DNA from: Acanthamoeba sp. SK_2022b
Lineage: Eukaryota > Discosea > Longamoebia > Acanthamoebidae
Assembly (NCBI GenBank): GCA_027943245.1
Contig: JANDJZ010000057.1
Location: 1 to 64,000 of the forward strand
DNA: 64,000 nucleotides
Reading direction: 5' to 3'
Shown here: piece by piece, positions 44,991-55,019 of the stretch
Numbering within the stretch: the first letter of the stretch is position 1
Layout of the letters: each line of letters begins with the position of its first letter
Notes under the pieces: generated by a model
Databases searched by the model: none
What the model saw: the letters and a program-made list of their open reading frames with translations, nothing else
Told to the model about the DNA's origin: nothing
Made by a program: the position numbers and the translations under genes

Positions 44991-45041
44991 AGCCTTCTTA
45001 CTCCGGATTATTCTTTTATTAATCTTGTCGGATACAAAATA

Positions 45042-45066
45042 AACGGGCCGCCCATGGCAGCCCGTT
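45042..45066 (-). terminator. isc operon terminator
   Basis: Hairpin AACGGGCTGCC / GGCGGCCCGTT followed by TTATTTT on the minus strand, just after iscX. Confidence 0.8.
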
Positions 45067-45073
45067 ACGCTAT

Positions 45074-45274
45074 TTACTCCGCTTCATCTAACCAGACCAG
45101 CAGGATCGCTTCCAGTATTTTTTCGTTGGAAGCCTGCGGATCGTCGTCGAACTCTTCCAGATCGCAGATCCACTGATGCATGTCGGTAAAACGCACGGTT
45201 TTCGGATCGGTGTCCGGGTATTGGTCGTACAGGGCTTCGCCGATTTCTCGGCTGTCGGTCCACTTCAGTCCCAT
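45074..45274 (-). CDS. iscX: Fe-S cluster assembly protein IscX
   Basis: 66 acidic residues beginning [20 protein letters not shown]. It binds IscS and iron and modulates cluster assembly. Last gene of the isc operon. Confidence 0.96.
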   Translation of the reverse strand: MGLKWTDSREIGEALYDQYPDTDPKTVRFTDMHQWICDLEEFDDDPQASNEKILEAILLVWLDEAE

Positions 45275-45306
45275 TATGATCTCCGGGTTGGCGCTGCGGC
45301 TAACAA

Positions 45307-45642
45307 TTAATGCTCACGCGCGTGGTTGACGGTGTAGCGCGGCATTTCGACCACCAGATCTTCGTCGGCGACCAGCGCCTGGCAGCTCAGACGGCTTTCC
45401 GGCTCCAGCCCCCACGCTTTGTCCAGCATGTCGTCTTCCAGCTCACTGCTCTCTTCCAGCGAATCGAAGCCTTCACGCACGATGCAGTGGCAGGTGGTGC
45501 AGGCGCAGGATTTCTCGCAGGCGTGCTCGATTTCAATACCGTTGCGCAGCGCAACGTTGAGGATCGACTCCCCTTTTTCGGCTTCCAGAACCGCCCCTTC
45601 CGGGCAAAGATCTTGATGGGGCAGGAAAACAATTTTAGGCAT
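45307..45642 (-). CDS. fdx: 2Fe-2S ferredoxin
   Basis: 111 residues with the cluster ligands in [12 protein letters not shown] and a fourth Cys in LSCQAL. It supplies electrons during cluster assembly by the ISC machinery. It is 2 bp from the hscA stop. Confidence 0.97.
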   Translation of the reverse strand: MPKIVFLPHQDLCPEGAVLEAEKGESILNVALRNGIEIEHACEKSCACTTCHCIVREGFDSLEESSELEDDMLDKAWGLEPESRLSCQALVADEDLVVEMPRYTVNHAREH

Positions 45643-45644
45643 GG

Positions 45645-47495
45645 TTAAACCTCATCCACAGAATGGCCAGCCAGCGCGCGGCGAATGGAAGCGTCCATGC
45701 GGCGCGCGGCAAAATCTTGCGTTTGTGCATCTAATGTTTTGATGGCGTCTTCGATAGCGGCGGGATCTTCCCCCTGCGCCGCCTGCTGCAACGCCTGGGT
45801 CGCGGCGGCGATCACCTGGCTTTCCGCCTCGCTCAACAGCGCGGCGTCGGTGGCCAACGCGCCCTGCAGGCTTTCCAGCACCCGTGCGGCTTCCACGCGT
45901 TGCTCCGCCAGCTTGCGCGCGCCCACGTCGCTTTGCGCGTTGGCCATCGAATCTTTGATCATGCCGGCGATTTCGCCGTCCGACAGGCCGTACGACGGCT
46001 TGACCTGGATCGAGGCCTCAACGCCGGTGGATTTCTCCATCGCGGTGACGCTCAGCAGACCGTCGGCATCCACCTGGAAGGTGACGCGAATGTGCGCCCC
46101 CCCGGCAGGCAGCGGCGGCAGGCCGCGCAGCGTGAAGCGCGCCAGCGAACGGCAATCCTGCACCAGCTCGCGCTCGCCCTGCAGCACATGGATCATCATC
46201 GCGCTCTGGCCGTCTTTGAAGGTGGTGAACTCCTGCGCGCGCGCCACCGGAATGGTGGTGTTGCGCGGGATCACTTTCTCCACCAGGCCGCCCATGGTTT
46301 CGAGGCCCAGCGACAGCGGGATCACGTCCAGCAGCAGCATGTCGCTGTCCGGCTTGTTGCCCACCAGGATGTCGGCCTGGATCGCGGCGCCGATGGCGAC
46401 CACTTTATCCGGATCGATCGACGTCAGCGGCGTGCGGCCGAAGAAGGCCCCCACCTGCTCACGCACCAGCGGCACGCGGGTGGAACCGCCGACCATCACC
46501 GCTTCCAGCACCTCGTCGGCGGCGACGCCGGCGTCTTTCAGCGCGCGGCGGCAAGCCATCAACGTACGTTTCACCAGCGGAGCGATCAATGCTTCGAACT
46601 GGGCGCGGGTCACCTCGCCCTGCCAGCCGGCTACCTCAACGCGCACGCTGTCGGCATCGCTCAACGCGATTTTGGCGGCGATAGCGGCATCCAGCAGCTG
46701 GCGCTGCACGCCGTGGTCGCTGCGATCGGCCACGCCGGCCTGCTCGCGCAGCCAGTCGGCCAGCAGGTGATCGAAGTCGTCGCCGCCCAGCGCGGAATCG
46801 CCGCCGGTGGCCAGCACTTCGAACACGCCGCGGCTGAGGCGCAGAATGGAGATATCAAAGGTGCCGCCGCCCAGATCGTAAACCGCGATCACCCCTTCCT
46901 GGCCGGAATCCAGCCCGTAGGCGATCGCCGCCGCGGTCGGTTCATTCAGCAGGCGCAGGACGTGCAGGCCGGCCAGACGCGCCGCGTCTTTGGTGCCCTG
47001 GCGCTGCGCGTCGTCGAAGTAGGCGGGAACGGTGATCACCACGCCATCCAGCTCGCCTTCCAGCGCCGCTTGCGCGCGCGCGGACAGGGCCCGCAGGATA
47101 TCGGCGGAGACGCCGACCGGGTTAACCGGGCCGGCGGCGGTGACGATCAGCGGCAGGCCGTTGTCGCTGGCCTGGAATTGATAAGGCAAGTTCGGGTAAC
47201 GTTGCTGCACGTCCGCCAACGAGCGGCCCATCATGCGTTTGATGGAGCTGACGGTATTGGCCGGATCCTGCGCCGCCTGTTGGCGCGCCTCCCAGCCGAC
47301 GCGCTGCGCGTCCGCCTGATAATGCACCACCGAAGGCAGCAAATAGCGGCCCTGTTCGTCGGCCAGCGTTTCCGCTTGCCCACTGCGCACCGTGGCGACC
47401 AGCGAGTTGGTGGTGCCTAAGTCGATGCCGGCGGCCAGACGTCGCTGGTGCGGCGCGGCGCTGAGGCCAGGCTCACTAATTTGTAATAAGGCCAT
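45645..47495 (-). CDS. hscA: Hsp70-type chaperone HscA
   Basis: 616 residues. Hsp70 ATPase domain with [27 protein letters not shown] and [12 protein letters not shown], then a substrate-binding domain. With HscB it binds the LPPVK motif of IscU and drives cluster transfer. Standard isc operon position. Confidence 0.98.
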   Translation of the reverse strand: MALLQISEPGLSAAPHQRRLAAGIDLGTTNSLVATVRSGQAETLADEQGRYLLPSVVHYQADAQRVGWEARQQAAQDPANTVSSIKRMMGRSLADVQQRYPNLPYQFQASDNGLPLIVTAAGPVNPVGVSADILRALSARAQAALEGELDGVVITVPAYFDDAQRQGTKDAARLAGLHVLRLLNEPTAAAIAYGLDSGQEGVIAVYDLGGGTFDISILRLSRGVFEVLATGGDSALGGDDFDHLLADWLREQAGVADRSDHGVQRQLLDAAIAAKIALSDADSVRVEVAGWQGEVTRAQFEALIAPLVKRTLMACRRALKDAGVAADEVLEAVMVGGSTRVPLVREQVGAFFGRTPLTSIDPDKVVAIGAAIQADILVGNKPDSDMLLLDVIPLSLGLETMGGLVEKVIPRNTTIPVARAQEFTTFKDGQSAMMIHVLQGERELVQDCRSLARFTLRGLPPLPAGGAHIRVTFQVDADGLLSVTAMEKSTGVEASIQVKPSYGLSDGEIAGMIKDSMANAQSDVGARKLAEQRVEAARVLESLQGALATDAALLSEAESQVIAAATQALQQAAQGEDPAAIEDAIKTLDAQTQDFAARRMDASIRRALAGHSVDEV

Positions 47496-47527
47496 GTTGA
47501 AGCTTCCACAATCAGAATCAGAAGGTG

Positions 47528-48049
47528 TTACTCAAAACCCAGCAGTTTTTCTTCGAGTTGTTCAACCTGTTGCTGGAGTTTGTCCAAAAAGCGCAGCTTG
47601 CGCACGGTGTCGGCGGCATCCGCCCACTGTTCACTGTCCAACTGCTGCAGCATCAGCGCGCTGCGCTGCTTGATGGAGACGGCCAGCCGCGCGCCGAAAT
47701 CGGCCAGCAGGCTTTCCGCCTCCGGCTTGCGCTCAATGGCGTCGAGCTCTTCGCGCAGTTCCAGCTGTTCCATCAGGAACGCGGTGTCGCGCATCGTATG
47801 CTGTTCGTTGCCCAGATCGAAGCCGTGCAAAGATAGCATATACTCCGCGCGTTTTAACGGGTGCTTCAGCGCCTGGTAGGCTTCGTTGATGGTCGCCGCC
47901 TGCTGCAACGCCATCAGGCGTTCGCGCTCCGGCTGGTTGGCGAAACGATCGGGGTGGAATTGGCGCTGCAGATCCTGGAAGCGGGACGCAAGCAGGCTGC
48001 CGTCCACGGTGTAGCGAACTGGCAGCCCGAATAAAGTAAAGTAATCCAT
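47528..48049 (-). CDS. hscB: J-domain co-chaperone HscB
   Basis: 173 residues. The J domain has the HPD motif (QFHPDRF), and the C-terminal helical domain binds IscU. It stimulates HscA ATPase activity. 32 bp upstream of hscA. Confidence 0.97.
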   Translation of the reverse strand: MDYFTLFGLPVRYTVDGSLLASRFQDLQRQFHPDRFANQPERERLMALQQAATINEAYQALKHPLKRAEYMLSLHGFDLGNEQHTMRDTAFLMEQLELREELDAIERKPEAESLLADFGARLAVSIKQRSALMLQQLDSEQWADAADTVRKLRFLDKLQQQVEQLEEKLLGFE

Positions 48050-48111
48050 AGCGTGCTCTGGGCGTTAGCGGATGAAGTTCCCCCGCCGAAACGGGGGAGC
48101 ACGATGGACTG

Positions 48112-48435
48112 TCAGACGTTGAAACTCTCGCCGCAGCCGCATTCGCTTGAGACGTTCGGGTTGTTGAACTTGAAGCCTTCGTTCAGGCCTTCCTTAACGA
48201 AATCAAGCTCGGTGCCGTCAAGGTAGACCAGGCTCTTGCCGTCGATGATCACCTTGATGCCTTTGTCTTCAAACACGATGTCGTCATCGTTGGCTTCGTC
48301 AACAAATTCCAGCACGTACGCCATCCCGGAGCAGCCGGAAGTTCGCACTCCCAGACGCAGGCCGAGACCTTTGCCGCGGTTCGTCAAAAACGCCTGAACA
48401 CGCTGCGCAGCGCTGTCGCTCATGGTAATAGACAT
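48112..48435 (-). CDS. iscA: Iron-sulfur assembly protein IscA
   Basis: 107 residues from ATG 48435 ([11 protein letters not shown], the family start; an 18-bp longer frame exists). The three conserved Cys are in RTSGCSGM and ECGCGES. A-type carrier for Fe-S delivery. Confidence 0.97.
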   Translation of the reverse strand: MSITMSDSAAQRVQAFLTNRGKGLGLRLGVRTSGCSGMAYVLEFVDEANDDDIVFEDKGIKVIIDGKSLVYLDGTELDFVKEGLNEGFKFNNPNVSSECGCGESFNV

Positions 48436-48489
48436 CACAACCTCACACTTCACATCAAAGCCCGGCGCGGCCGGGCCGACTCAGACAAA

Positions 48490-48876
48490 TTACTTGGCGC
48501 TGTGCTTGCTCTTATAGTCGGCAATCGCTGCTTTGATGGCGTCTTCAGCCAGGATCGAGCAGTGAATTTTGACCGGCGGCAATTCCAGCTCTTCGGCGAT
48601 CTGGGTGTTTTTGATCGCTTCAGCCTGATCCAGCGACTTGCCTTTCATCCATTCGGTCACCAGCGAGCTGGAGGCGATGGCGGAACCGCAGCCGTAAGTT
48701 TTAAAGCGCGCGTCTTCGATGATGCCTTCATCGTTAACCTTGATCTGCAGCTTCATCACGTCGCCGCAAGCCGGCGCCCCTACCATGCCGCTGCCGACGG
48801 TAGGATCTTCGTTGTCGAAAGAACCCACGTTGCGCGGGTTTTCATAATGATCGATTACTTTTTCGCTGTAAGCCAT
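48490..48876 (-). CDS. iscU: Fe-S cluster scaffold IscU
   Basis: 128 residues. Cluster ligands are in GAPACGD, YGCGSA and HCSILAED, and the HscA-binding LPPVK motif is present. Cluster assembly takes place on this protein with sulfur from IscS. Confidence 0.98.
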   Translation of the reverse strand: MAYSEKVIDHYENPRNVGSFDNEDPTVGSGMVGAPACGDVMKLQIKVNDEGIIEDARFKTYGCGSAIASSSLVTEWMKGKSLDQAEAIKNTQIAEELELPPVKIHCSILAEDAIKAAIADYKSKHSAK

Positions 48877-48900
48877 GACCTTGCTCCTGAAACCTGAGAA

Positions 48901-50115
48901 TTAATGATGCGCCCATTCGATGCTGTTGATGTCCACGCCCTGCTTGAACATCTCCCACAGTGGGGACAGATCGCGCAGACGGCCGATGGATTTACGCACC
49001 AGTTGAATGGTGTAGTCGATCTCTTCTTCCGTGGTGAAACGCCCCAGAGAGAAACGGATCGAGCTGTGCGCCAATTCATCGCTCATGCCCAGCGCGCGCA
49101 GCACGTAGGACGGCTCGAGGCTGGCGGAGGTACAGGCTGAACCGGAGGAAACGGCCAGGTCTTTCAGCGCCATGATCAGCGACTCGCCTTCAACGTAGTT
49201 GAAGCTGACGTTCAGGATGTTCGGTGCGCCGTGCTCCAGATCGCCGTTCAGATACACTTCTTCCATATCTTTCACGCCGTTCCACAGACGATCGCGCAGG
49301 GTGCGCAGACGCGCCATCTCTTCGGTCATCTCTTCTTTGGCGATGCGGTAAGCTTCGCCCATGCCGACGATCTGGTGGACAGGCAGGGTGCCGGAACGCA
49401 TGCCGCGCTCGTGACCGCCGCCGTGTACCTGCGCTTCGATGCGGATGCGCGGCTTGCGGCGCACATACAGCGCGCCGATGCCTTTCGGGCCATAGATTTT
49501 GTGGCCGGAGAACGACATCAGGTCGACTTTCAGCTTGCTCAGATCGATAGGCAGTTTGCCCACGCTCTGGGTGGCGTCAACGTGGTAGATGATACCGCGC
49601 GCGCGGCACATTTCGCCGATCGCTTCGATGTCCTGCACCACGCCGATTTCGTTATTGACGTGCATGATGGAGACCAGAATGGTGTCATCGCGCATCGCCG
49701 CTTCGAGATCCTGCAGGCTGATGATGCCGTTGCTCTGCGGCGCCAGGTAGGTCACTTCAAACCCTTCGCGCTCCAGCTGACGGCAGGTGTCCAGCACGGC
49801 TTTGTGTTCGGTTTTGCTGGTGATGATGTGCTTGCCTTTTTTCTGGTAGAAATTGGCAGCGCCTTTGATCGCCAGGTTGTCGGATTCGGTCGCCCCGGAG
49901 GTGAAGACGATTTCGCGTGGGTCGGCGCCCACCAGTTCGGCGATTTGGTTACGGGCGATGTCTACCGCCTCTTCCGCCTGCCAACCGAAACGGTGGGAAC
50001 GGGAAGCCGGGTTGCCAAAAGTGCCGTCCAGGGTCAAAAACTGCATCATCTTCTCAGCAACGCGCGGGTCAACCGGCGTCGTTGCTGAGTAATCCAGATA
50101 AATCGGTAATTTCAT
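48901..50115 (-). CDS. iscS: Cysteine desulfurase IscS
   Basis: 404 residues. PLP Lys in [13 protein letters not shown] and the catalytic Cys loop in [14 protein letters not shown]. It releases sulfur from cysteine for Fe-S clusters, thiamine and tRNA thiolation. 24 bp upstream of iscU. Confidence 0.98.
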   Translation of the reverse strand: MKLPIYLDYSATTPVDPRVAEKMMQFLTLDGTFGNPASRSHRFGWQAEEAVDIARNQIAELVGADPREIVFTSGATESDNLAIKGAANFYQKKGKHIITSKTEHKAVLDTCRQLEREGFEVTYLAPQSNGIISLQDLEAAMRDDTILVSIMHVNNEIGVVQDIEAIGEMCRARGIIYHVDATQSVGKLPIDLSKLKVDLMSFSGHKIYGPKGIGALYVRRKPRIRIEAQVHGGGHERGMRSGTLPVHQIVGMGEAYRIAKEEMTEEMARLRTLRDRLWNGVKDMEEVYLNGDLEHGAPNILNVSFNYVEGESLIMALKDLAVSSGSACTSASLEPSYVLRALGMSDELAHSSIRFSLGRFTTEEEIDYTIQLVRKSIGRLRDLSPLWEMFKQGVDINSIEWAHH

Positions 50116-50169
50116 TGCTCTTGTGCTCCGTACATCACTTCCAAAAACTAAAATAATTTCGCCAGCTGC

Positions 50170-50664
50170 TTATGCGCGCAGATTAACGTTGATAGTTTCT
50201 TGCGGACGACCGTTGGCCGTGCGGCGCGTATCGTTGTTTTGACGATCCGCCACCACCAGCACTTCCTGGTTATTGACCAGTTCTGCCAGCGTAATGTTGT
50301 TCAGGAACCCGCTGATGCGCTCGCTCAGATCGCGCCACAGGGCGTGGGTCAAGCAGCGATCGCCGCCCTGACAGCCTTCTTTGCCCTGGCAACGGGTTGC
50401 ATCTACCGATTCATCGACGGCAGTGATGACAGCGCCAACGGCGATCTCACCCGCATCTTTACCCAGCAGATAACCACCGCCCGGACCACGCACGCTGGCC
50501 ACCAGGCCGTTCTTGCGCAGACGGGAGAATAATTGTTCCAGATAAGAGAGCGAAATACCCTGGCGTTCGGAAATGTCCGCCAGTGGTACCGGCCCTTCCT
50601 GGGAATGCAGCGCTACGTCAAGCATAGCGGTTACGGCATAACGGCCTTTGGATGTCAGTCTCAT
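50170..50664 (-). CDS. iscR: Fe-S-responsive regulator IscR
   Basis: 164 residues. Rrf2-type winged helix ([20 protein letters not shown]) and the three cluster-ligand Cys in [15 protein letters not shown] with a nearby His. With a 2Fe-2S cluster it represses its own operon. First gene of isc. Confidence 0.98.
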   Translation of the reverse strand: MRLTSKGRYAVTAMLDVALHSQEGPVPLADISERQGISLSYLEQLFSRLRKNGLVASVRGPGGGYLLGKDAGEIAVGAVITAVDESVDATRCQGKEGCQGGDRCLTHALWRDLSERISGFLNNITLAELVNNQEVLVVADRQNNDTRRTANGRPQETINVNLRA

Positions 50665-50708
50665 AGCTCAATGGTTACCTGTTGGTCAAATATGGCCGAA
50701 AGTCTGAC

Positions 50709-50733
50709 ATTCCTGAGTAAAACAGTCAACTAT
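50709..50733 (-). promoter_or_regulatory. IscR type 1 binding site
   Basis: On the minus strand this 25-bp stretch starts ATAGTTGACTGTTTTACTC and fits the type 1 IscR consensus in all but two positions. It is about 45-70 bp before iscR, over the promoter, as in E. coli. Confidence 0.8.
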
Positions 50734-50857
50734 TTAACCTAGTAATTGACTCAAGTATTAGCACGTTTTGAACTTAGCAAGAACAAAGGTATATAAAATA
50801 CATGTTATAACCTTTGGATAACTAATACTATTGTCGCCCACCGTTATGCCACATCAA

Positions 50858-51592
50858 TTAATTACCTTGATGTTTATCCTGTTTCTCGATCGACGTCAGC
50901 ATGCCGCGCAGGATATTCAGCTCCTGCCCTTCCGGGCGCGCGCGGGTGAACAGCCGACGCAGGCGGCTCATCACCTGCCCCGGATGGGACGGGCGAATAA
51001 AGCCGGTGCGCTGCAGCGTCTGCTCCAGATGCTGATAGAAACGCTCGAGGTCATCCACCAGCGGATACGGCGTCTCTTCCAGCTGCGGCGCGCCCGCCTG
51101 TTGGCGATCGAGGTAAGCCACGCGCACTTCATACGCCAGTATCTGCACCGCCATCGCCAGGTTCAGCGAGCTGTAGTCCGGGTTGGCCGGAATGGCGACG
51201 TGGTAGTGGCACTTCTGCAGTTCATCGTTGGTCAACCCGACGCGTTCGCGGCCGAACACCAGCGCCACCGGCGCGTGTTCGCCCTCGTGCACCGCGCGCA
51301 CGCCGCATTCACGCGGCTCCAGCATCGGCCACGGCAAGGTGCGAGAACGTGCGCTGGTGCCCACCACCAGGCTACAGCCGGCGATGGCGTCATCGAGGGT
51401 ATCGACGATAGTGGCGTTGCCGATCACGTCGCTGGCACCGGCGGCCAGGGCGATGGCCTGAGAATCGGGTTTGATCAGCGGATTAACCAGATAAAGGTTG
51501 GTTAAACCCATGGTTTTCATGGCTCTGGCGGTCGAGCCCATGTTGCCGGTATGTGAAGTCTCTACCAGAACAATGCGGATATTGTGCAGCAT
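50858..51592 (-). CDS. trmJ: tRNA (cytidine/uridine-32-2'-O-)-methyltransferase
   Basis: 244 residues from ATG 51592 ([20 protein letters not shown]). SPOUT-fold knot region: [15 protein letters not shown] and [15 protein letters not shown]. It methylates position 32 of several tRNAs. Standard place between suhB and iscR, divergent from suhB. Confidence 0.96.
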   Translation of the reverse strand: MLHNIRIVLVETSHTGNMGSTARAMKTMGLTNLYLVNPLIKPDSQAIALAAGASDVIGNATIVDTLDDAIAGCSLVVGTSARSRTLPWPMLEPRECGVRAVHEGEHAPVALVFGRERVGLTNDELQKCHYHVAIPANPDYSSLNLAMAVQILAYEVRVAYLDRQQAGAPQLEETPYPLVDDLERFYQHLEQTLQRTGFIRPSHPGQVMSRLRRLFTRARPEGQELNILRGMLTSIEKQDKHQGN

Positions 51593-51711
51593 ACAAACTC
51601 TGAGCGTGGCGGAAAATCGCAGCATCTTAACACAGCCGTAGGCAATTTGCCGAACAGCTGCTATACTTCGCGCCGTTTCCTGTTCTTTAACATCCTAGTT
51701 GGAAGATACCC

Positions 51712-52515
51712 ATGCATCCGATGCTGACTATCGCCGTGCGCGCTGCGCGCAAGGCCGGTAACCTGATTGCCAAAAACTACGAAACCCCGGACGCTGTAGA
51801 AGCGAGCCAGAAAGGGACCAATGACTTCGTCACCAACGTCGATCGCGATGCAGAGCATCTGATCATCGACGTCATCCGCAAGTCTTATCCGCAACACAGT
51901 ATCGTGAGCGAAGAACGCGGTGAGCTGATCGGCGAAGATCGCGATGTGCAATGGGTGATCGATCCACTGGATGGCACTGCAAACTTCATCAAACGTTTCC
52001 CTCATTTCTCCGTTTCCATCGCCGTACGCATCAAAGGCCGTACTGAAGTGGCCGTGGTCTACGATCCGATGCGCAACGAACTGTTCACCGCCACTCGCGG
52101 CCAGGGCGCACAGCTCAACGGTTACCGCCTGCGCGGCACCAACGCCAAAGATCTGGATGGCACCATCCTGGCGACCGGCTTCCCGTTCAAGGTCAAGCAG
52201 CACGCAACGCCTTACATCAACATCGTCGGCAAACTGTTCACCCAGTGTGCAGACTTCCGCCGCACCGGTTCCGCCGCGCTGGATCTGGCCTATGTGGCCG
52301 CCGGCCGCGTAGACGGGTTCTTCGAAATCGGCCTGAAGCCGTGGGATTTCGCCGCGGGCGAACTGCTGGTGCGTGAAGCCGGCGGCCTGGTGACCGACTT
52401 CGTCGGTGGCCACAACCACTTCAGCTCCGGCAACGTGGTTGCAGGCAACCCGCGCGTAGTGAAAGCCATGCTGGCCACCATGCGTGAAGAACTGAGCGAA
52501 GCGCTGAAGCGTTAA
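51712..52515 (+). CDS. suhB: Inositol-1-monophosphatase / Nus-factor SuhB
   Basis: 267 residues. The metal-dependent phosphatase motifs are VSEERGELIG, WVIDPLDGTANFIKRFPHF and KPWDFAAGELLVREAGG. In enterobacteria SuhB also takes part in rRNA antitermination with NusA and RNA polymerase. Its terminator has been split by the IS4-family element just downstream. Confidence 0.97.
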   Translation: MHPMLTIAVRAARKAGNLIAKNYETPDAVEASQKGTNDFVTNVDRDAEHLIIDVIRKSYPQHSIVSEERGELIGEDRDVQWVIDPLDGTANFIKRFPHFSVSIAVRIKGRTEVAVVYDPMRNELFTATRGQGAQLNGYRLRGTNAKDLDGTILATGFPFKVKQHATPYINIVGKLFTQCADFRRTGSAALDLAYVAAGRVDGFFEIGLKPWDFAAGELLVREAGGLVTDFVGGHNHFSSGNVVAGNPRVVKAMLATMREELSEALKR

Positions 52516-52543
52516 TCGCCAGAAGCGAATCGAAAAAAAAGCG

Positions 52544-52555
52544 CTGCCGATGCAG
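52544..52555. repeat. 12-bp target-site duplication, left
   Basis: CTGCCGATGCAG, repeated at 53968-53979. Before insertion this single copy was the top of the suhB terminator hairpin. Confidence 0.9.
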
Positions 52556-52564
52556 TAATGCTTG

Positions 52565-53884
52565 TCAGTTAAGCTTTTGAGGAAGCCGCAACGTATAACG
52601 TTGCGGCTTCTTTTTTACTGCCCGCGGGTAATGCCTTTGCCGTCGAGAAGGAAGTACGAAGCTCCCCGCCATTGCCAGGATATCATTCATTATCTTCGGG
52701 ACTTTCCCTGGGGCAACTGCCGGAAGCAGGCTCAGTTGGGCTGTCAGATATAACGCAGCCTGTTTAAAACCGATTTGATAAGGCTCTACATGCTTCAGGC
52801 TGTTAGCCATCTGCGCCATCATGAAGCGCAGCAGGTTATAAGCCAACGCCACGCCCCACAGTTCCTGCCTGACCAACTCCGGCTTTTTGCTTCTCAGAGT
52901 CAGTTCGTTCTGCAGCAGATACTGCTTCATCTCCCTGAAGCCATGTTCTATCTCCCAACGATGCCCATACAAGTCGACGATATCGGCTTTGGGGTAGCGT
53001 AGCGGATCGCACATCGAGGTCAGGATTTGGACTTTCTTGCCATTAACCTCTTTGCTTATCAGTCTGGCTATCAGCATTTCCGGGGCAGCCGGCCATTTCT
53101 TGCGGGCTTGCGGGCTTAACTTCAACTCAACGAGCTCCTGCCCCGTACCCAGCCTCTCCCGTACCCGATATTGTGCGTCTTTGCGCAGTGGGAGCATCCA
53201 GTGTTTCTCCGCTCCCGAGGCGCTCCAGTGATGAAGGAGTCCCAGCGCATAAAAACCTTTATCCAGTATCGTCAACGAGTGCTCCGGTGTCTGCTCAGCC
53301 AACTGTGCTGCAAGGTCAACCTCACTGGTTTCCGAGACGCTGCCGAAGCTCACGCCTGTCAGCAAGTGACTGGTGACCTCCATCTGGCAGACCATGCGAA
53401 GCTGCGGCCAGTCGGAACGCGCGTGCTCATTGGCAGTGCGTCCGAAGGCTGCGTCATTTTCGGGCGTATCGGGCGTTCTCCACAACGTGCCATCTACAGC
53501 CAGGAGTGTCAGGCCATTCCAGTGCGATAACGGGGTCTTTTCGAACCAGAGTTGACGTGTTTTTTCAAACACCAGCCTGACTACCTCTTCGCCGAGCCGC
53601 TGGCGCGCCTGTACTACGGCGCTGGGCGCTACAAAAGGACGTCTCCCCGGTAGCATGATATCGAGATGAGAAACAAGCTGGTTCATTGAAAGCGAGCGAA
53701 ACAGGGACATTCCGACCACGGCCCAGACCATCATTTCCATGGGAAGACGGCGCTTTCGAAGAGTCACAATCCCGGTATCAGCGAGGCATTCATCGATAAG
53801 CTCAGGTGAGAGCAAGTCGGAAAGCGCAGCGAATTCTTTGGGGGAGAATTTAAGAACGGTATCAAGAGCCTGACTCAGCAACAT
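52565..53884 (-). CDS. IS4-family transposase
   Basis: 439 residues. DDE residues: first Asp in TLLAVDGTLWRTPDT, second Asp in LTILDKGFYALGLL, and the Glu in the family YREK-like region HRWEIEHGFREMKQYLLQ. Full length for the family. The ribosome-binding region is in a hairpin (53890-53918), which should limit translation of read-through transcripts. Confidence 0.93.
   Translation of the reverse strand: MLLSQALDTVLKFSPKEFAALSDLLSPELIDECLADTGIVTLRKRRLPMEMMVWAVVGMSLFRSLSMNQLVSHLDIMLPGRRPFVAPSAVVQARQRLGEEVVRLVFEKTRQLWFEKTPLSHWNGLTLLAVDGTLWRTPDTPENDAAFGRTANEHARSDWPQLRMVCQMEVTSHLLTGVSFGSVSETSEVDLAAQLAEQTPEHSLTILDKGFYALGLLHHWSASGAEKHWMLPLRKDAQYRVRERLGTGQELVELKLSPQARKKWPAAPEMLIARLISKEVNGKKVQILTSMCDPLRYPKADIVDLYGHRWEIEHGFREMKQYLLQNELTLRSKKPELVRQELWGVALAYNLLRFMMAQMANSLKHVEPYQIGFKQAALYLTAQLSLLPAVAPGKVPKIMNDILAMAGSFVLPSRRQRHYPRAVKKKPQRYTLRLPQKLN
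52582..52616 (+). terminator. Terminator inside the IS, reading inward from suhB
   Basis: A 13-bp perfect stem (GAAGCCGCAACGT / ACGTTGCGGCTTC) with a run of six T on the plus strand, within the last codons of the transposase. It would stop suhB transcripts entering the IS, replacing the lost suhB terminator. Confidence 0.75.
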
Positions 53885-53889
53885 AAAAA

Positions 53890-53918
53890 AATCCGTAACC
53901 TCAGAGAGATTACGGATT
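53890..53918 (-). promoter_or_regulatory. Hairpin before the transposase start
   Basis: AATCCGTAA / TTACGGATT with an 11-base loop is followed on the minus strand by a T run and then the ATG. It could be a terminator for read-through, or sequester the ACGGA ribosome-binding region, as in other IS4-type elements. Confidence 0.6.
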
Positions 53919-53967
53919 CTTACACAGCGACAGGATCGTTCAAGTGATCCTTAACTGATCGGCATTA

Positions 53968-53979
53968 CTGCCGATGCAG
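53968..53979. repeat. 12-bp target-site duplication, right
   Basis: Second copy of CTGCCGATGCAG. Confidence 0.9.
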
Positions 53980-53996
53980 CGCTTTTTTTATGCCCG

Positions 53997-55019
53997 TTAG
54001 CGGGAGAAGGGCCGGATGCCGCCGCCGAATTCCGGCTGCGCGCTGACGTACAGCAACAGCCCCGCAGCCAACAGGATCAGGCCGCCGGCCAGCGCCAATG
54101 CCCCCCAGGCCACCGCGCTCCAGGCGGCGGGCGCGCGCGAACGGCTGAGGCGCACCGCCAGCCGGCGGCTGTAATGCACCAGCAGTGCCAGCATCGAGAT
54201 GGTCAACGAGGTGCCGAACGCCATCGCCAGCGCGGAGATCACTCCCCAGCCGAACACGCCGATCACCTTGGAGAACAGCAGCACCAAAATCGCCCCCGAA
54301 CAGGGGCGCATGCCCATCGCCAGCACGATGGCGGCCTGAGTGCGCCAGTCGCTTCCCGCCTGCAGCTCGCTGTCGCTCGGCAGATGCCGGTGGCCGCAGC
54401 CGCAGTGGGCGCTGTGCACATGATCCGCCGCCAGCGGCGCCAGGCTGTTGATTCGCAGCGCCGGCGCCGGGCGCATCGCCTTGATCGCCGCAAACAGGCG
54501 TTTCAGCGCGCGCCAACTCAGCAGCACGCCAAGCAGCATCACCAGAATAAAACTGCCTTTTTCCAGCCAGAAGCTGCTTTGGTGCAGCTGGCGCGAAGAG
54601 AGCTGCAATACCACCAGCATCAGCGTGACCAGCGCGATCGCTACCCCGCCCTGTACCAGCGAGGCGGCGAAGGTCAGCTTCAGGCTGCTTTTCAGCCGCG
54701 CCGGATGGGTAGCCAGGTAGGTGGCGATCACCACTTTGCCGTGGCCGGGGCCGAGCGCATGCAAGACGCCATAGCCGAGGCTGAACAGCATCAGCGCCAG
54801 CCCGGCCTGCTGCGGCGCGGCCTTCACCTGCTGCAACAGCCCCGCCATCTGCTGGTGCAGCGCTTTTTGCCATACCACGCTCTGCATCAGCAGCTGCGGC
54901 CAATAGTGCCACGCCAGCAGCGCGGCGGCCGCCAACGCCAGCGTGAACGGCAGCAGTGGCCACAGGCCGAAGGCCCAGTGGCGTCGGCTCGTCGTCGGAG
55001 GTGAGAAATTTAACGACAT
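53997..55019 (-). CDS. NicO-family metal transporter, ZevB-like
   Basis: 340 residues with six to seven membrane segments and the NicO signatures HALGPGHGKVVIATYL and GMRPCSGAILVLLFS. A His/Cys-rich cytoplasmic loop (HVHSAHCGCGHRHLP) may bind metal. The gene overlaps by 10 bp a DUF1007 gene, the arrangement of zevAB (zinc uptake in Haemophilus). Nickel/cobalt transport of the RcnA type is the alternative. It converges with suhB across the IS. Confidence 0.8.
   Translation of the reverse strand: MSLNFSPPTTSRRHWAFGLWPLLPFTLALAAAALLAWHYWPQLLMQSVVWQKALHQQMAGLLQQVKAAPQQAGLALMLFSLGYGVLHALGPGHGKVVIATYLATHPARLKSSLKLTFAASLVQGGVAIALVTLMLVVLQLSSRQLHQSSFWLEKGSFILVMLLGVLLSWRALKRLFAAIKAMRPAPALRINSLAPLAADHVHSAHCGCGHRHLPSDSELQAGSDWRTQAAIVLAMGMRPCSGAILVLLFSKVIGVFGWGVISALAMAFGTSLTISMLALLVHYSRRLAVRLSRSRAPAAWSAVAWGALALAGGLILLAAGLLLYVSAQPEFGGGIRPFSR

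Larger units (their letters stand above)
52556..53967 (-). mobile_element. IS4-family insertion sequence, complete
   Basis: 1412 bp with imperfect terminal inverted repeats (TAATGC...TCAGTTAAG at both ends, three mismatches over the first 18 bp) and a 12-bp target duplication, both typical of the IS4 family. A single transposase gene fills the element. Ends and duplication are intact, so insertion may be recent. Confidence 0.92.
52535..53989 (+). terminator. suhB terminator split by an IS element
   Basis: Joining the flanks through one 12-bp target copy gives AGCGCTGC, CGAT, GCAGCGCT with T and A runs on either side, a bidirectional terminator between suhB and the convergent metal-transport gene. 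With the IS in the loop, each side retains only a 4-bp CTGC/GCAG stem, so neither half should work. Confidence 0.8.

Noticed and set aside
45900..47420. 506-codon plus-strand open frame opposite hscA
   Set aside because: Antisense shadow of an essential, conserved chaperone gene.
52556..53967. Possibility that the IS interrupts suhB or the transporter gene
   Set aside because: Both neighbouring genes have complete C-termini; only the terminator between them is split.
53965..54963. 332-codon alternative minus frame over the NicO gene
   Set aside because: Frame-shifted shadow of the 340-residue transporter, Ala/Gly/Arg-rich without membrane segments.
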